From: Gnetum montanum
Taxonomy: Eukaryota; Streptophyta; Gnetopsida; Gnetales; Gnetaceae
Direction of reading: 5' to 3'
NCBI GenBank assembly: GCA_015680685.1
Contig: MNCI01034037.1
Location: forward strand, 1 to 40,331
DNA: 40,331 nt
Shown here: in pieces, positions 21,771 to 32,299 of the stretch
Layout: each line of letters starts with the position of its first letter
Position numbering within the stretch: the stretch's first letter is position 1
Notes under the pieces: generated by a model
Databases searched by the model: none
Seen by the model: the letters and a program-made list of their open reading frames with translations, nothing else
Told to the model about the DNA's origin: nothing
Position numbers and translations under genes: made by a program

Positions 21771-22836
21771 GACATCAAAGAAGAAAGACATCATCAAGAT
21801 CTCAAAGACGCATGTGGAAGTTCAAGAACATGGACAAGGAATGAAGAATTCAAAGTGCAAAGAGAACTAAAAAAATATGTCTTCAAGAAACAACAGATTT
21901 CTTTGCTAAAGAGAAGGAAAATCATTGAAGGTGTCTTTCAAAAATAGCAAACGTCTACTATTAAGCAAAGACATCTCCAAGAAACAGTAAATGTCTTGGC
22001 TGAGTTGAAGGTTTCTACGAAGAAGACATCTTTGAAAAATAGCATATGTCTTTCTAGTGAGAAAGATGTCTTCATTAAGACATCTCCACAAATATGTCTT
22101 TCCAAAATGATGGTTTGGTGTAGAAAGACGTCTCGGTCTTAAAGAAGACATCTCCAGTGATCATTAGATAGCCATTACATGAATTTTAAGGTGATTTTAG
22201 AAACATATTAACTATAATAAGACTTCATTCTATTGAAAAATGTGCAAGCATTATTTACTATCAATTGCCAGTATCAAGCTATCATTGTATACATTATTCT
22301 CTTATTATTGTTCCTCATTATACTATCTTTTCTCTGTGTTAAGTGGTCAAAGTGAGTTGTACCTCAAAGTACAAGGATAAACAAATTTAGTTGCATTCGT
22401 TCCCTATGATTATTATTCTCTTTTGTTGCACTGCGAGGTTGATGTACTTCTTGCAGGAAGGCATCTTGCTTGAGCTTATCAAGATCCTACAAGATTGAGT
22501 GTTAGTGTAACACCACAACACTCTGGAGTAAAGAATAAGTTGTAAAGGTTCTAGGATCTTGGAAACCACATTCTAATCTTGCCAAAACCTTGTAGGGTTG
22601 AGTGGATTCATTACACCAAATCACTCCAAAGCAAAACTTAGAGCTTGTGTAGGGTGTGGTATCCTTCAAACCACATTTTGAGAGCAACAAAATCTAGAGA
22701 TATGCTAGCGAACTACCCTTCGAGTGTGGACTACCTGAGTTGGGGAACCACATTCAAATTTTATGCGTGCTTTGGCTAATTAATTTTTATTTTGGAAAAC
22801 TTATTCATCCCCCCTTTTTAAGTTCAATGATCCTCA
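21770..22836 (+). repeat. Copia-type 5' LTR, second copy (plus strand)
   Basis: Same LTR family as 19071-20305 but on the plus strand. Shared segments include AGTTCAAGAACATGGACAAG (21819-21838), a long array of AAGACATCT/AGATGTCTT units (about 21780-22155), GTACCTCAAAGTACAAGGAT, and the tail with TTATTCATCCCCCC, ending TCCTCA at 22836. The left end is truncated. Confidence 0.75.
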
Positions 22837-22838
22837 AG

Positions 22839-22850
22839 TGGCATTAGAAC
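22839..22850 (+). promoter_or_regulatory. Primer-binding site, initiator tRNA-Met type (decayed)
   Basis: TGGCATTAGAAC lies two bases after the LTR end and matches TGGTATCAGAGC at 9 of 12 positions. Spacing and position equal those in the nested copy, which confirms the element polarity. Confidence 0.65.
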
Positions 22851-22888
22851 CTAGCACTCTTCTTTGTCATCAACTTCAAGAGTGAACA

Positions 22889-22984
22889 ATGGAGGGAACA
22901 TCTTATACAAAGCCACCCATGTTTGATGGATTTGAATTCACCTATTGGAAAGCTAGGATGTAAAGATTCTTTGAATCTATGCTG
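22889..22984 (+). pseudogene. Copia-type gag start, truncated copy
   Basis: ATG at 22889 gives MEGTSYTKPPMFDGFEF then TYWKARM, and TAA at codon 25 (22961-22963), then RFFESM. It is closely similar to the nested-element gag and carries the same stop. It is cut off at about 22984, where a Gypsy LTR fragment begins, so only the first ~30 codons remain. Confidence 0.75.
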
Positions 22985-23193
22985 CAAGCAGTTAGAGGGA
23001 AAATATTCTAACTTCTACAAGAAGAAACTATAAGAGTCTAGGTAAGGCAATGACCGAAAAGCACCATAAATGTAAGAGATTTATGCATTTATATAGGCAA
23101 TGTTTGTATCAACATAAACATATCTACATCAATGCATCCTAAGATACGTTGATGGACATGCATTAATGTAGCCATCTTATTGATGTTTCATCA
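22985..23193 (-). repeat. Gypsy LTR fragment (minus)
   Basis: Matches 3990-4209 on the same strand, including TTCTAACTTCTACAAGAAGAAACTA (split here by small differences), AAGGCAATGACC, TTTATATAG-type TATA sequence near 23090, and the terminal TTTCATCA at 23186-23193. Only the U3-R part of the LTR remains. Confidence 0.7.
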
Positions 23194-23546
23194 ATGGGGC
23201 ATGATCCCAAAATAGAAGAAGAAAATCTTAGAGCACTAGTAAATTGATAAAAATTTTAGAAGCCATATGATAAAGGGAAAATACCAATGGATGAGCCACC
23301 ACTACTCAAAATATGAAGAAATCTATATTAGGCTTAGTTTTTTTTGTTCTTTGTAATGTATGTTAATCATGCTTTGCATGATAATTTTGTCATACCACTT
23401 CAAAAAGGATGTGGCATTCATAATAGATCTAGTCATATAAATATATTTTATGATGTTGAAGTCTATGCTACCCTACAAATTTATAAGGAACTTTATCCTC
23501 CCTTTGTTTGAACTTAAGGATGAGTTTTTAGTCTGTTGTTGTGGTA
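23194..23546 (+). repeat. Gypsy internal 3' end (plus)
   Basis: Non-coding segment homologous to 14880-15334 (GGATGAGCCACCACTACTCA near 23290, then AAGGATGAGTTTTTAGTCTG at 23516-23535). It ends in the polypurine-like GTTGTGGTA right before the LTR at 23547. No gene seen. Confidence 0.6.
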
Positions 23547-24358
23547 TGATAAAACATTATTGTAAAGGACTATAATTACAATATCATAGATGCAATATCG
23601 TAGCTTAACATATGTCATTGTAGATCTAATTTAGTGGACCATGATCATGCCTATAAATACGAGTCTATTATCATGTCAAAAACAAGTTTAGGCCCAACAC
23701 TTAGTAAACTTCTTGCATTTTGTTTTCTTGAAGTTAGAGTTAGTGTGAATGCCTACAGTGTGGTGAATTATAGTTGTATAGAATCTTTATTTGAATGGAT
23801 TATTCTTGAACATAATTCATGAATAAAAATAAAGATTGAGATTGTTTTTCATCATTGTAGTAGATCACTTAGAATATATTTACTTTTCTATAATGTTTAC
23901 TTTACTAAGTTGTTTACAATTCCAATGCTTATTAGTGAGGCAAAATGAGTATGACTTATTGTGAGTGTAAAGTGTAATTGTTTGGTAATCCAATTGTGAC
24001 TTTTTTTNTGAGTATGACTTATTTTGAGTGTAAAGTGTAATTGTTTGGTAATCCAATTGTGACTTTTTTTTTATTTTCTTTGTACTAAAGTTACTTGGTA
24101 ACCTAGTAATAGTTATATCATTCCAACATATGCACAAAAAACCAAGAATGGATACTTATCAACATAGGATAGAATATCTTTACATTTTTAGTGTACTTAG
24201 AGATTACATTTACCTTCATCATGTTTACACTTAGCACTATTAAGAACTAACAATATCAATTTATTATATACCTCACTAAGAGTTAAATCAGATGTTTTAC
24301 ACCTTGCTAACTCTAAGTGAGAAGACAATAATGACATACTTACAATAAATTCACTAGT
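23547..24358 (+). repeat. Gypsy LTR (plus), 3' truncated
   Basis: Begins TGATAAAACATTATTG and carries TATAAATA at 23652-23659 and the conserved GTTTGGTAATCC. It is truncated on the right by the LTR starting at 24359. An N at 24008 lies between 62-nt near-identical copies (23946-24007 and 24009-24070), a probable assembly join. The U3 hairpins are reduced compared with other LTRs. Confidence 0.7.
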
Positions 24359-25328
24359 TGATGAAGCATCATTTGAATAAGATATTGTAGATGCTACATT
24401 GCATCTGCATTATTGCATCCATATCGATGCATCTCTACTAGCTACTACATCACCAATGCTACATTGCATCTGTGATGTCATAGCTACATTAATGTGTACA
24501 CATCAACACGATCCTATTAATGCATGGGATGATGTATCAACATAGTGTCTAATTCTACATATAAATCTACATGCTCTCACCACATATTTAGCATCTTTTG
24601 TTAATAGGGTAGCCAAACCCTTGTAGTTGGGTTTGTAGTTTTATTTCATAGTCTTAGGGAATAGTCAGTGAGTGCCCACAATGTGGATCTGAGTTAGTTG
24701 TATGGCATCTTGTTTGAGTGGAAATCTATCTAGATACATTCCATGAACAACAATAAGATGAAGATTTATTCTTATTCATTGTAGCACTTTGACTTAGATT
24801 AAATTTACTTTTAATGCAATTTATATTCCATATACTTAGTTAATATTTATGTTTCCATGCATATTAATGAATTGGTGAAATGAGTGCGACCATTTTCAAG
24901 TGTAAACACATATTTTCTTAGTAATCCCAACAATGTTATTACTTGGTTTTCCCACTAGCATAATGCTTGGTAATCCCAGTAGTGGATATGTGAGTTCAAG
25001 ATGTGTACGATAAGCTAGGAATGGACACTCATTACCCGTAGGTTAGTTTAGCATTTATATTTTTATTGTTAATTAGATTAAATAATTAATTTCTTTATTA
25101 TCATTAAAAGTATCTTAAAGTTGAAACAACATTAATAATCATATGCCTCACCTTGGACTAAGCCATAGGTGACAATGCTACCACTAGTCCAAGTAGAAAG
25201 ACGGCGAACTATGATCAATGCTTGATGATCTAGATGCACAACTAATCCCATCAATGAAATTTGATTAGGTTGCATGTGAATACTCATAATTCATATGGTT
25301 AGGTGTAGGGGGTACTCATTGCTCATCA
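24359..25328 (+). repeat. 5' LTR of gag-only Gypsy element 2
   Basis: A 970-bp LTR from TGATGAAGCATCATTTG to CTCATCA, followed after one base by the PBS. It pairs with 30324-31216. U3 contains palindromic GATGCTACATTGCATC-type units (24372-24480), and the TATA-like ATATAAAT is at 24559-24566. Confidence 0.8.
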
Positions 25329-25329
25329 G

Positions 25330-25347
25330 TAGCACCATTTCCAAGGA
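25330..25347 (+). promoter_or_regulatory. Primer-binding site, tRNA-Asp type
   Basis: TAGCACCATTTCCAAGGA follows the LTR end by one base, a decayed version of the tRNA-Asp PBS. As in element 1 its first nine bases pair perfectly with ATGGTGCTA downstream, although the loop between them differs. Confidence 0.65.
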
Positions 25348-25445
25348 TGGTGCTAGTTATCTAGATTAGTTGTATCATAAATGATCGTTGTTAAGGTGTT
25401 AACGATTTATCTTTTAGAAAATGTTAAGTCAAACATGTTAAAAAC

Positions 25446-28190
25446 ATGTCTTCTTTGCATAGGACCAATAATGCATCATATGATGAAAACTCTCGTAGGA
25501 GAAATGACAAGTTCTATACTGAAGAAAATTAGATTGAACAACCTCAAGTAGGGATTTCATACGCTACATTCAATTGGTATAGATAATCCTAGAGGAAATG
25601 GAGAAAGTCCTAGAACAAGGAGGGCCTAAAGGCCTAGGACCTTTTCTAAACCTAGAAAAGATAGATCAAGGTACCATGGGGGTGATATAGGAGCCATGGT
25701 GATTCTCCTAGTTCCTCATCTTTCTCTTCCTCTTCAACATTTAGTTTTAATAAAGATGAACATAGGTATAAAGATAGAGCTTCACTATGGGGTCAAGATA
25801 AAGATAGAAATCAATCCCAAGGGAAAAATCAAAGACATCAAAATGAGCATAGACAAGATCAACACAATCAGACAAATAAAAATATAGATTATCACCATGA
25901 TGTATCTGGTACAGATGAAGCCTTGTTGGCTGCTAGGGGCCTAACACAGATTAGGAAGGTAGTTCAAATACCCCAAAGGCATCAAAGGAACAGCCACATC
26001 AAATGGCTTGATATGGAAAACATTTCTAAATTTAGGGGAGGCTATAATTATGATCCACAACATCATTTACAAGCCTTTCATGATGCTTGTTCCTTGCAAA
26101 ACATTGAACACAAGTGGTAAAAGCTTAAGCTCTTTCCTAGGACATTAGTAGAAAAAGCTAAAAGTTGATGTAGATTGTTGGAGCCAGATTCAATCCATAA
26201 GTGGTCAATAATTCTGAACTCTCCAATAAAAAATACCAAACCTATGTGAAAGTATCCAACCTAAGAAAACAAATCCAAGGGTAAATGTAAGAAAATCATG
26301 AATCCTTGGGTGTGGCCTTGGATAGATACTATTCTCTACTACATAGATGTCCAGGTCATGATTTCTCTTAAAAAGAGTAACTTTTCCACATTGTAGATGG
26401 GCTTCGTAATCAAATAAGGGAGACCCTTCAGATTTATGCCCAAGGTTGATTATACAAACTGAAAGTGCATAAGATACAAAGGCTAATAGAGTAAGTGGCA
26501 AAATAAGGAGGAGAGTTATGTAAAAAAGTGAATGTAGAGGAATATAACTAGGACCCAATTCTTCAAAAGAAGAGGGTCCATATCTATGATGAGGACAAAA
26601 GAGATAGCTCTCAATGAGGTGATTTCACAACAAACCTTACCAATACAGAAGTCTATCGATGAGCTTGAAGCAAGACTAGATAAGATGTGGGAGTTGATGA
26701 AAGATAAAGTTATAGCTTACATAAAAGCTATAGAGGAGAGGATAACACAAAAGAACCAAGAAACCAGTGGAAACACTTATCGGTAAAATGGAAAAATGGT
26801 TGTAGATGAAGAGGTTATGAACTCAACCACAGAAGATGATAATGTATGTGACATCTACCTATATGACCATCCAAAGGGCTATTGCCAAGTCATGCTACAT
26901 CTACATGAGCATTGGGATTTTGCTTTGAATCCCAAGTTTGTACAAAAGAAAATGCCTAAGAAATTACCTTTTTCACAAGGTAATTATAGACATTCCTACA
27001 ACCAACCATACTATCCTAGTGGGACTTCTTATCAACCTCAAAACTACTATCAACCACGGTGGCAAAATCCACAGTTGTGGGAAGGCCATCATCAAAATAG
27101 CACTATCCTTACTACCAGCTAGACCCATATGGATATTATGTTCAACAACTTGTTTCCTCAACTAGTTCTACTTCTTCTACCTCAAATCACTACTACCACT
27201 CTCTCGAATATCATCAACCCACAACATCTTCTATGGGATCACCACCTCATGCCTCTCATCCTCCATCATATCCTCAATATTCTCATACTTTCCTCCACCA
27301 TATGTCACTGCCAACAATGCAGGAAGGTTCAGCACCATAACATTAATGAAAGAATGTCACTTGTGCTGTGAACATACATGGAAATGATAATGCTAGGAGA
27401 TCTCAACCACAACCTAGAAAGTGTTGTTTCTTTAGAAAAATTCCCACGCATGAGCACAAAACTTGTAGAACTACTAGCATATCAAAACCAACATAGGGCC
27501 AATATAGTGTGACATCCTTCCTCTCCAGAATAATGTCTGTTAATCATACGTAAAAGCGAACAACCATCACCACTCCAACATAATACATAAAAGATAAACC
27601 TATCATTGTGGAGAGACAAAAACCTCCATGGAATCACTACTAATAATAAAGGATCTAGTTGTGGGCTTAAAGTTAAAAATATTAACATAACCCCTATACT
27701 AATCCACAATAAAGTTAAGGAATAAGTGTATGAGCAAAAATAAGTTTATGCAATAGCCACCAAACTAGAGGACATCCAGTGGCTTGAAAATGAAAGTACA
27801 AAAATATTTAAAAGATGCAGTGAACCCTATGATCCACTTATTAGTTCTAGACTTAAGAAAATGGACTAAATAGAGGATTTAGACATAGATATCTTACACT
27901 TTGATTATACACTGGAAAATGGTATTAAACATGGAGACCTAGGAATTAAAATAGAAAATCAAGAAGAAGAAGAAAAAACATCTAGATCCCCTAAAATAGA
28001 AATACCTTCAAGTCCAGATGAAGATACGTCTCTGAATGATCCAAATGAGATGATCAACAATGTTAGATGTCGTACCACATGATTAATTAAATCAGTAATG
28101 ATGATAGGTGGGAAACCAATGGTGTATAACAAGGGGGTTGTGTGGTCCATCTTCTAAATGTGCAACCATAAGATTATTCATGGGGGAGAT
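25446..28190 (+). pseudogene. Gypsy gag pseudogene, element 2
   Basis: Starts MSSLHRTNNASYDEN with TAG at codon 29 (25530-25532), the same codon as in element 1. It has a Ser-rich basic region (25690-25760). The gag domain (about 26015-26220) reads ISKFRGGYNYDPQHHLQAFH then KLKLFPRTLVEKAKS. Further blocks are VISQQTLPIQKSIDELEARL (26619-26680), VCDIYLYDHPKGYCQVMLHL (26845-26905) and KKLPFSQGNYRHSYNQPYYP (26950-27020). A zinc-knuckle-like CCFFRKIPTHEHKTC (27420-27470) has Arg where the second Cys is expected. The sequence up to 28190 keeps acidic stretches and ends at CATGGGGGAGATT, the position where pol should begin. Stops and shifts are frequent. The better preserved C-terminal half (26586-27122) has two consecutive open segments. 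Confidence 0.75.
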
Positions 28191-30323
28191 TATCCATCCT
28201 AGTTTAAGAACTAATAAGTATTTTTCTCCCTTTTGTTTTACAATTTTTTATCATTTTTCTATTTCTTTTCATATTTTCTAATTTGTAATAAGTTTTTCAT
28301 TTCTTGTTAGTTTTCTTTTTTGTAAAATTTCCTCTTTTCTTGAGTCATTTTCTTTATGTTGTATGAATGTCTTTTATGGATTTGTTAATGATGTTTTCAT
28401 ACATGATGTAGAAGTCAATGCTATTTGTTGGGTTTTTGTGCTATGCTATCAAGATGATTGGATAAGCAATTATGTGAAGTAGTCAAACCACCTCATTCAT
28501 CCCTCTACTTCTCTAAATAAAAAGGTCTTTTGTCATGAAAGCAATTTGGTTCTTCTTTCATGAAACTAAAATCAATCAATGATCATTGTACCTTGAAGAA
28601 AGAGGAAATGACCAAGTAGAAATGATAAGGGTGTGACCTCAAGGGGAGTTTTTGGATTCTCTTCTTGACTTCTATCATGTGGTTTATGACACCTCGAGGA
28701 ATCAATAAATAGGAAGCTATGTCTTTGCATGGTGTGGTTCCCATTTCAAAAAAATTTTAAAATTCAAAAGAAGAAGAAGAAAAAAAAAGAAAAAGAAAAA
28801 GAAAACAATAATGGGAACTCAAAGCACACCCCTTAGACATAATAATGGACTACAAGCACTAGTTATGGGGCTAGAAAGACATGTTACCCATGCTTGAAGG
28901 TGCCCCTCTAACTAAGCTCCTTCCTTCCTTCTTCTCTTTTCTTCTCTTTTTAAAGTAATGATTGTTCTTTTTGGTGGTTGTGGACTCATGATGGTCGACA
29001 GGAAGGAACACATCAATGCAATGTCACTGTTAGTGATGTGGACTTGGACTAACACTTGGATGGATAGGTATGCTAATCAATTTAATCACATTTGACACAA
29101 GAGCTTATTATAGACATGGTAAAGCACCTTACATCCCAATCTCTACAATTCCTTCTCATCCCATTCATTCACCTCACTACTACATATGATTATGAGCCTT
29201 TTGGTTTTGTGTAGCATAGTGCAACATCCCAACCAAGGCAATTGTGTGTTCTTTGGAATAAAGGCATGGTCTACATTTAACTTCTTGGGTGCCCACAAAC
29301 ATCTATAGAAGTGGTTATGCAAGGGCATTATGGAAGGAGCCTGCTTTGGGATGGACCTACTTGCATAACTCTTATTAATCATGGTTTTGAACTAACCTTC
29401 ACATCTTCCAAAACATCAGAGACGATTTCTCTAAATTTATGCATGATTTTGGGACTAGTTTTCATCCATTTTATTAATGTTTCCTACTTTCCTATTTCCA
29501 TATCGATTAATATTTCTTGGTCATCTTCTGAATTAGACCTTTAGTTTCAATTATTCAAAAACTTGTGCACTTCCAGAGTTGTGCTTAGTAGTCATGGGGG
29601 TTAGGGATGTCTACTTTGGAATTTTTCTAACATTCTATTTTTGAATATTATGGTAACTAATAGTAATTTACCAAAATAAGGTGAATAGCTTGATGATTGC
29701 AGTTACCTCATAGCCTTGGGCATAGTATGCTATCATCACCTTGTGCTTTGACATTAACTAAAGGATCTGAAAAGGGTTAATTATTAAGGAAAATTTACCA
29801 AAACTAATGTTGATCCTTTGGTGACTATAGGTGATGCTAAAAGGGACGTCTAAAGAAGAAAGTCTTTTTCAAGACATGGAAATGAGCAAAGAGAGGTATT
29901 ATGGAGGATATGCCCATGGAAAAATTGTAGCACGTACAGGAAAATGGCTCAAACATTACATGATTACTTAATCCATGGGACAGTGAAAACAAATTTTAGT
30001 ACATCCTTTAAGAATGTTCTACATAACAAAAGAAGCATTGACATAATAATCAAGGTTGGAATTCAACCACTGCTAGTAGTAACAAGAAGAATCATCTTCA
30101 GCGGATTCTTGATGACCTCTATAAAATTTGTAATCTTCAATGTCTATCCAATATTTTTATCATTTTGTATACATCCACTCAAATAAAATTTTATAATTCA
30201 ACACTCAGAGTTAGTCAGTAGTTAGCATCAATCAATAATCCCATACTTTTCCAATTTTTTGTAAAGGAAGCTTGGTCCTATCTTGTTAACTCAAGGATGA
30301 GTTTCTAGTGAGTCATAGGGGTA
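28191..30323 (+). repeat. Gypsy 3' non-coding region, element 2
   Basis: Homologous to 12617-15334 but shorter. It has a pyrimidine-rich start (28205-28345), a purine-rich low-complexity tract (28765-28806), the conserved AAGACATGTTACCCATGC motif at about 28877, the GCACTTCC/TAGTTTCAA part near 29550-29580, and ATGAGTTTCTAGTGAGTCAT before the polypurine tract. No reading frame is supported. The TATA cluster seen in element 1 is not obvious here. Confidence 0.6.
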
Positions 30324-31216
30324 TGATGGAGCATTAGTTGGCTAAGATATCATAGATGCTACATTGCATCTACATTGTTAGATCCTTGTTGATGCATCTC
30401 TACTGGCTACTCCATCGTAGATGTGATGTCACATCTGGGATGTTGTAGCTACATTGATGTGTACCTATCAATGCCATCCCTTCAACATATGGGATGATGT
30501 GTTGATGCGGTGTTTACCTCTACCTATAAATATGTGTGCTCTCATCGCGTATTTAACATCTTTTGTCAATAGAGTAGCCAAACCCTTGCAGTTTTCTTAT
30601 GTAATCTTAGAGAATAGTCAATGAGTACCTATAGTGTAGATCTAAGTTAGTTGTGCGATGTCTTATTCAAGTGGCAATCTACCTGGACATATTTCATGAA
30701 CTAAAATAAAATTAAGATTGAATCTAATTCATTGTAGAAATTTGACTTAGATTAAATTTTACTTTTAATATAATTTATATTCCATGTACTTAGTTAATAT
30801 TTATGTTTCCATGCATATTAATGAATTAGCAAAATGAGCACAACCAGTTTCAAGCGTAAACATGTATTTGCTTGGTAATCCTAGTAACGTTATTGCTTGG
30901 TTTTCCCAATAGCATAATGCTTGGTAATTCCAATAGTGGATACGTGAGTTTAGGATGTGTACAACAAGTTGGGAATGGACACTCATCACTTGTACGCTAG
31001 TTTAGCATTTATCTTTCTATTGTTAATTAGATTAAATCATTAATTTATTTATTATCATTAGGAGTAGCATAAAGTTAAAACAATATCAACAATCATATGC
31101 TTCACCTTGGACTAAACCATACATGACAAAGCTACCATTAGTCTAAGTGGAAAGACAATGAACTGCGATCAATGCTTAATGATGCACAACTAGTCCCATC
31201 CACAAAATTCAATTGA
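30324..31216 (+). repeat. 3' LTR of gag-only Gypsy element 2 (truncated)
   Basis: Begins TGATGGAGCATTAGTTGG. U3 hairpin units, TATAAATA (30515-30522) and the downstream segments align with 24359-25250. It stops at AATTGA (31216), about 100 bp before the expected end, and is followed immediately by the terminal bases of an inverted LTR. Confidence 0.8.
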
Positions 31217-32100
31217 TGGTGACTAGTGGAGTATCCAACATCCAACCATACAAGATATGAGTGTTCATATGCTATCCTAGTTAAACTCTATAGTTAAGAC
31301 AATATGATTATACTAGTAATTGATTAGTGTTTGTGCTTGTTGTCTTCTTGCATGAGTTAGTAAAATTAATGTGTATGGTTTAACTTAGGGTTAGGTATAT
31401 GATAATTGAGGTTGAAGTGGCCATTATGCTCCTAATAAACATGAAGTAAAATTAAAGGTTTCTAAATCTAAGTAATAGTAAAACAAATCTAAACTAGCAT
31501 ATGCAATGAGCAACCAGTCCTAATCTTCTAACCATACCTTGGACTTCGTATAAATACTATTAGGATTACCAAGTATCTCACTATTGGGCATACAAAGTGA
31601 TAGTACTACGAGGTTACCTAGCAGTTACACTTATGTGCTCGAGATCAATCATACTCATTCCACTTAACGACATTAAAAGTAAATTGCAACTAACCGTAAA
31701 CATTAACTATGAAAATAGTCAACATTAAACTAATTGGAAATAGAAATAAAACTAAGTGTTGCTGCAATGATGTAGAGTAATCTTGATCTTTATTGCTAAT
31801 CATGCAATGCATCCAAGTAAATCACCCTTGAATAAGGATTCTACTTAATTACAAAACATCACATTGCAAGCACACACTGCTAAGTACTAAATTCAAGAAA
31901 ACAAACTAAAAGAGTTATGTTACTATGCTATCAAATCTACTATGGATCAATGCACTTAAGTGCTGCTTCTAAAGGCTAGCATGCACCCCACAATATCATT
32001 TATAGGATAACATATGTTGAGATATGATAACATATCTACGACATCATAGATACAATATCATAACTATGATATCGTTGCCTCAAAATTTTTGAATTTATCA
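31217..32100 (-). repeat. 3' LTR of the minus-strand Tat/Athila-like element
   Basis: An 884-bp LTR in minus orientation, from TGGTGACTAGTGG (complement of the LTR 3' end) to GAATTTATCA (complement of the start TGATAAATTC). It carries U3 palindromic CATAGATACAATATC units near 32045-32075 and a TATA-like CTATAAATGAT (complement near 31997-32007). A strong polypurine tract follows at 32101. Confidence 0.8.
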
Positions 32101-32110
32101 TACCCCCACA
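32101..32110 (-). promoter_or_regulatory. Polypurine tract
   Basis: On the minus strand TGTGGGGGTA directly precedes the LTR start TGATAAATTC. It lies within the longer AGTCAGTTGTGGGGGTA, a motif that recurs elsewhere in the same element (37091-37105 and 35309-35323). It would prime plus-strand DNA synthesis during reverse transcription. Confidence 0.75.
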
Positions 32111-32299
32111 ACTGACTAAAAACTTGTCCTTTAATTAAAACAAAATAAGGATGGAGTTCCTTACAAAATTGGGAGGTAGATTTACATGACACTAACCTCT
32201 ATATACATGACTCTCTAGTGTCATAATGGAGTTTACAAAAATGAACACATAACATAATAATTTTGATAAAAAAAACAAAAACCAAAATTTGACAAGGAT

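Larger units (their letters stand above)
24359..31216 (+). mobile_element. Gag-only Tat-type LTR retrotransposon (TR-GAG-like) 2
   Basis: About 6.9 kb: 5' LTR, tRNA-Asp PBS, gag, 3' non-coding region, polypurine tract ATAGGGGTA (30315-30323), and a 3' LTR missing its last ~100 bp. It has the same layout as element 1 and also lacks pol. Its right end abuts an inverted LTR at 31217, most simply explained by insertion of the minus-strand element into this LTR. Confidence 0.75.

Noticed and set aside
22839-22850. Search for a tRNA gene near the primer-binding sites
   Set aside because: Only the 12-18 nt complementary to tRNA 3' ends are present; no cloverleaf or A/B boxes.
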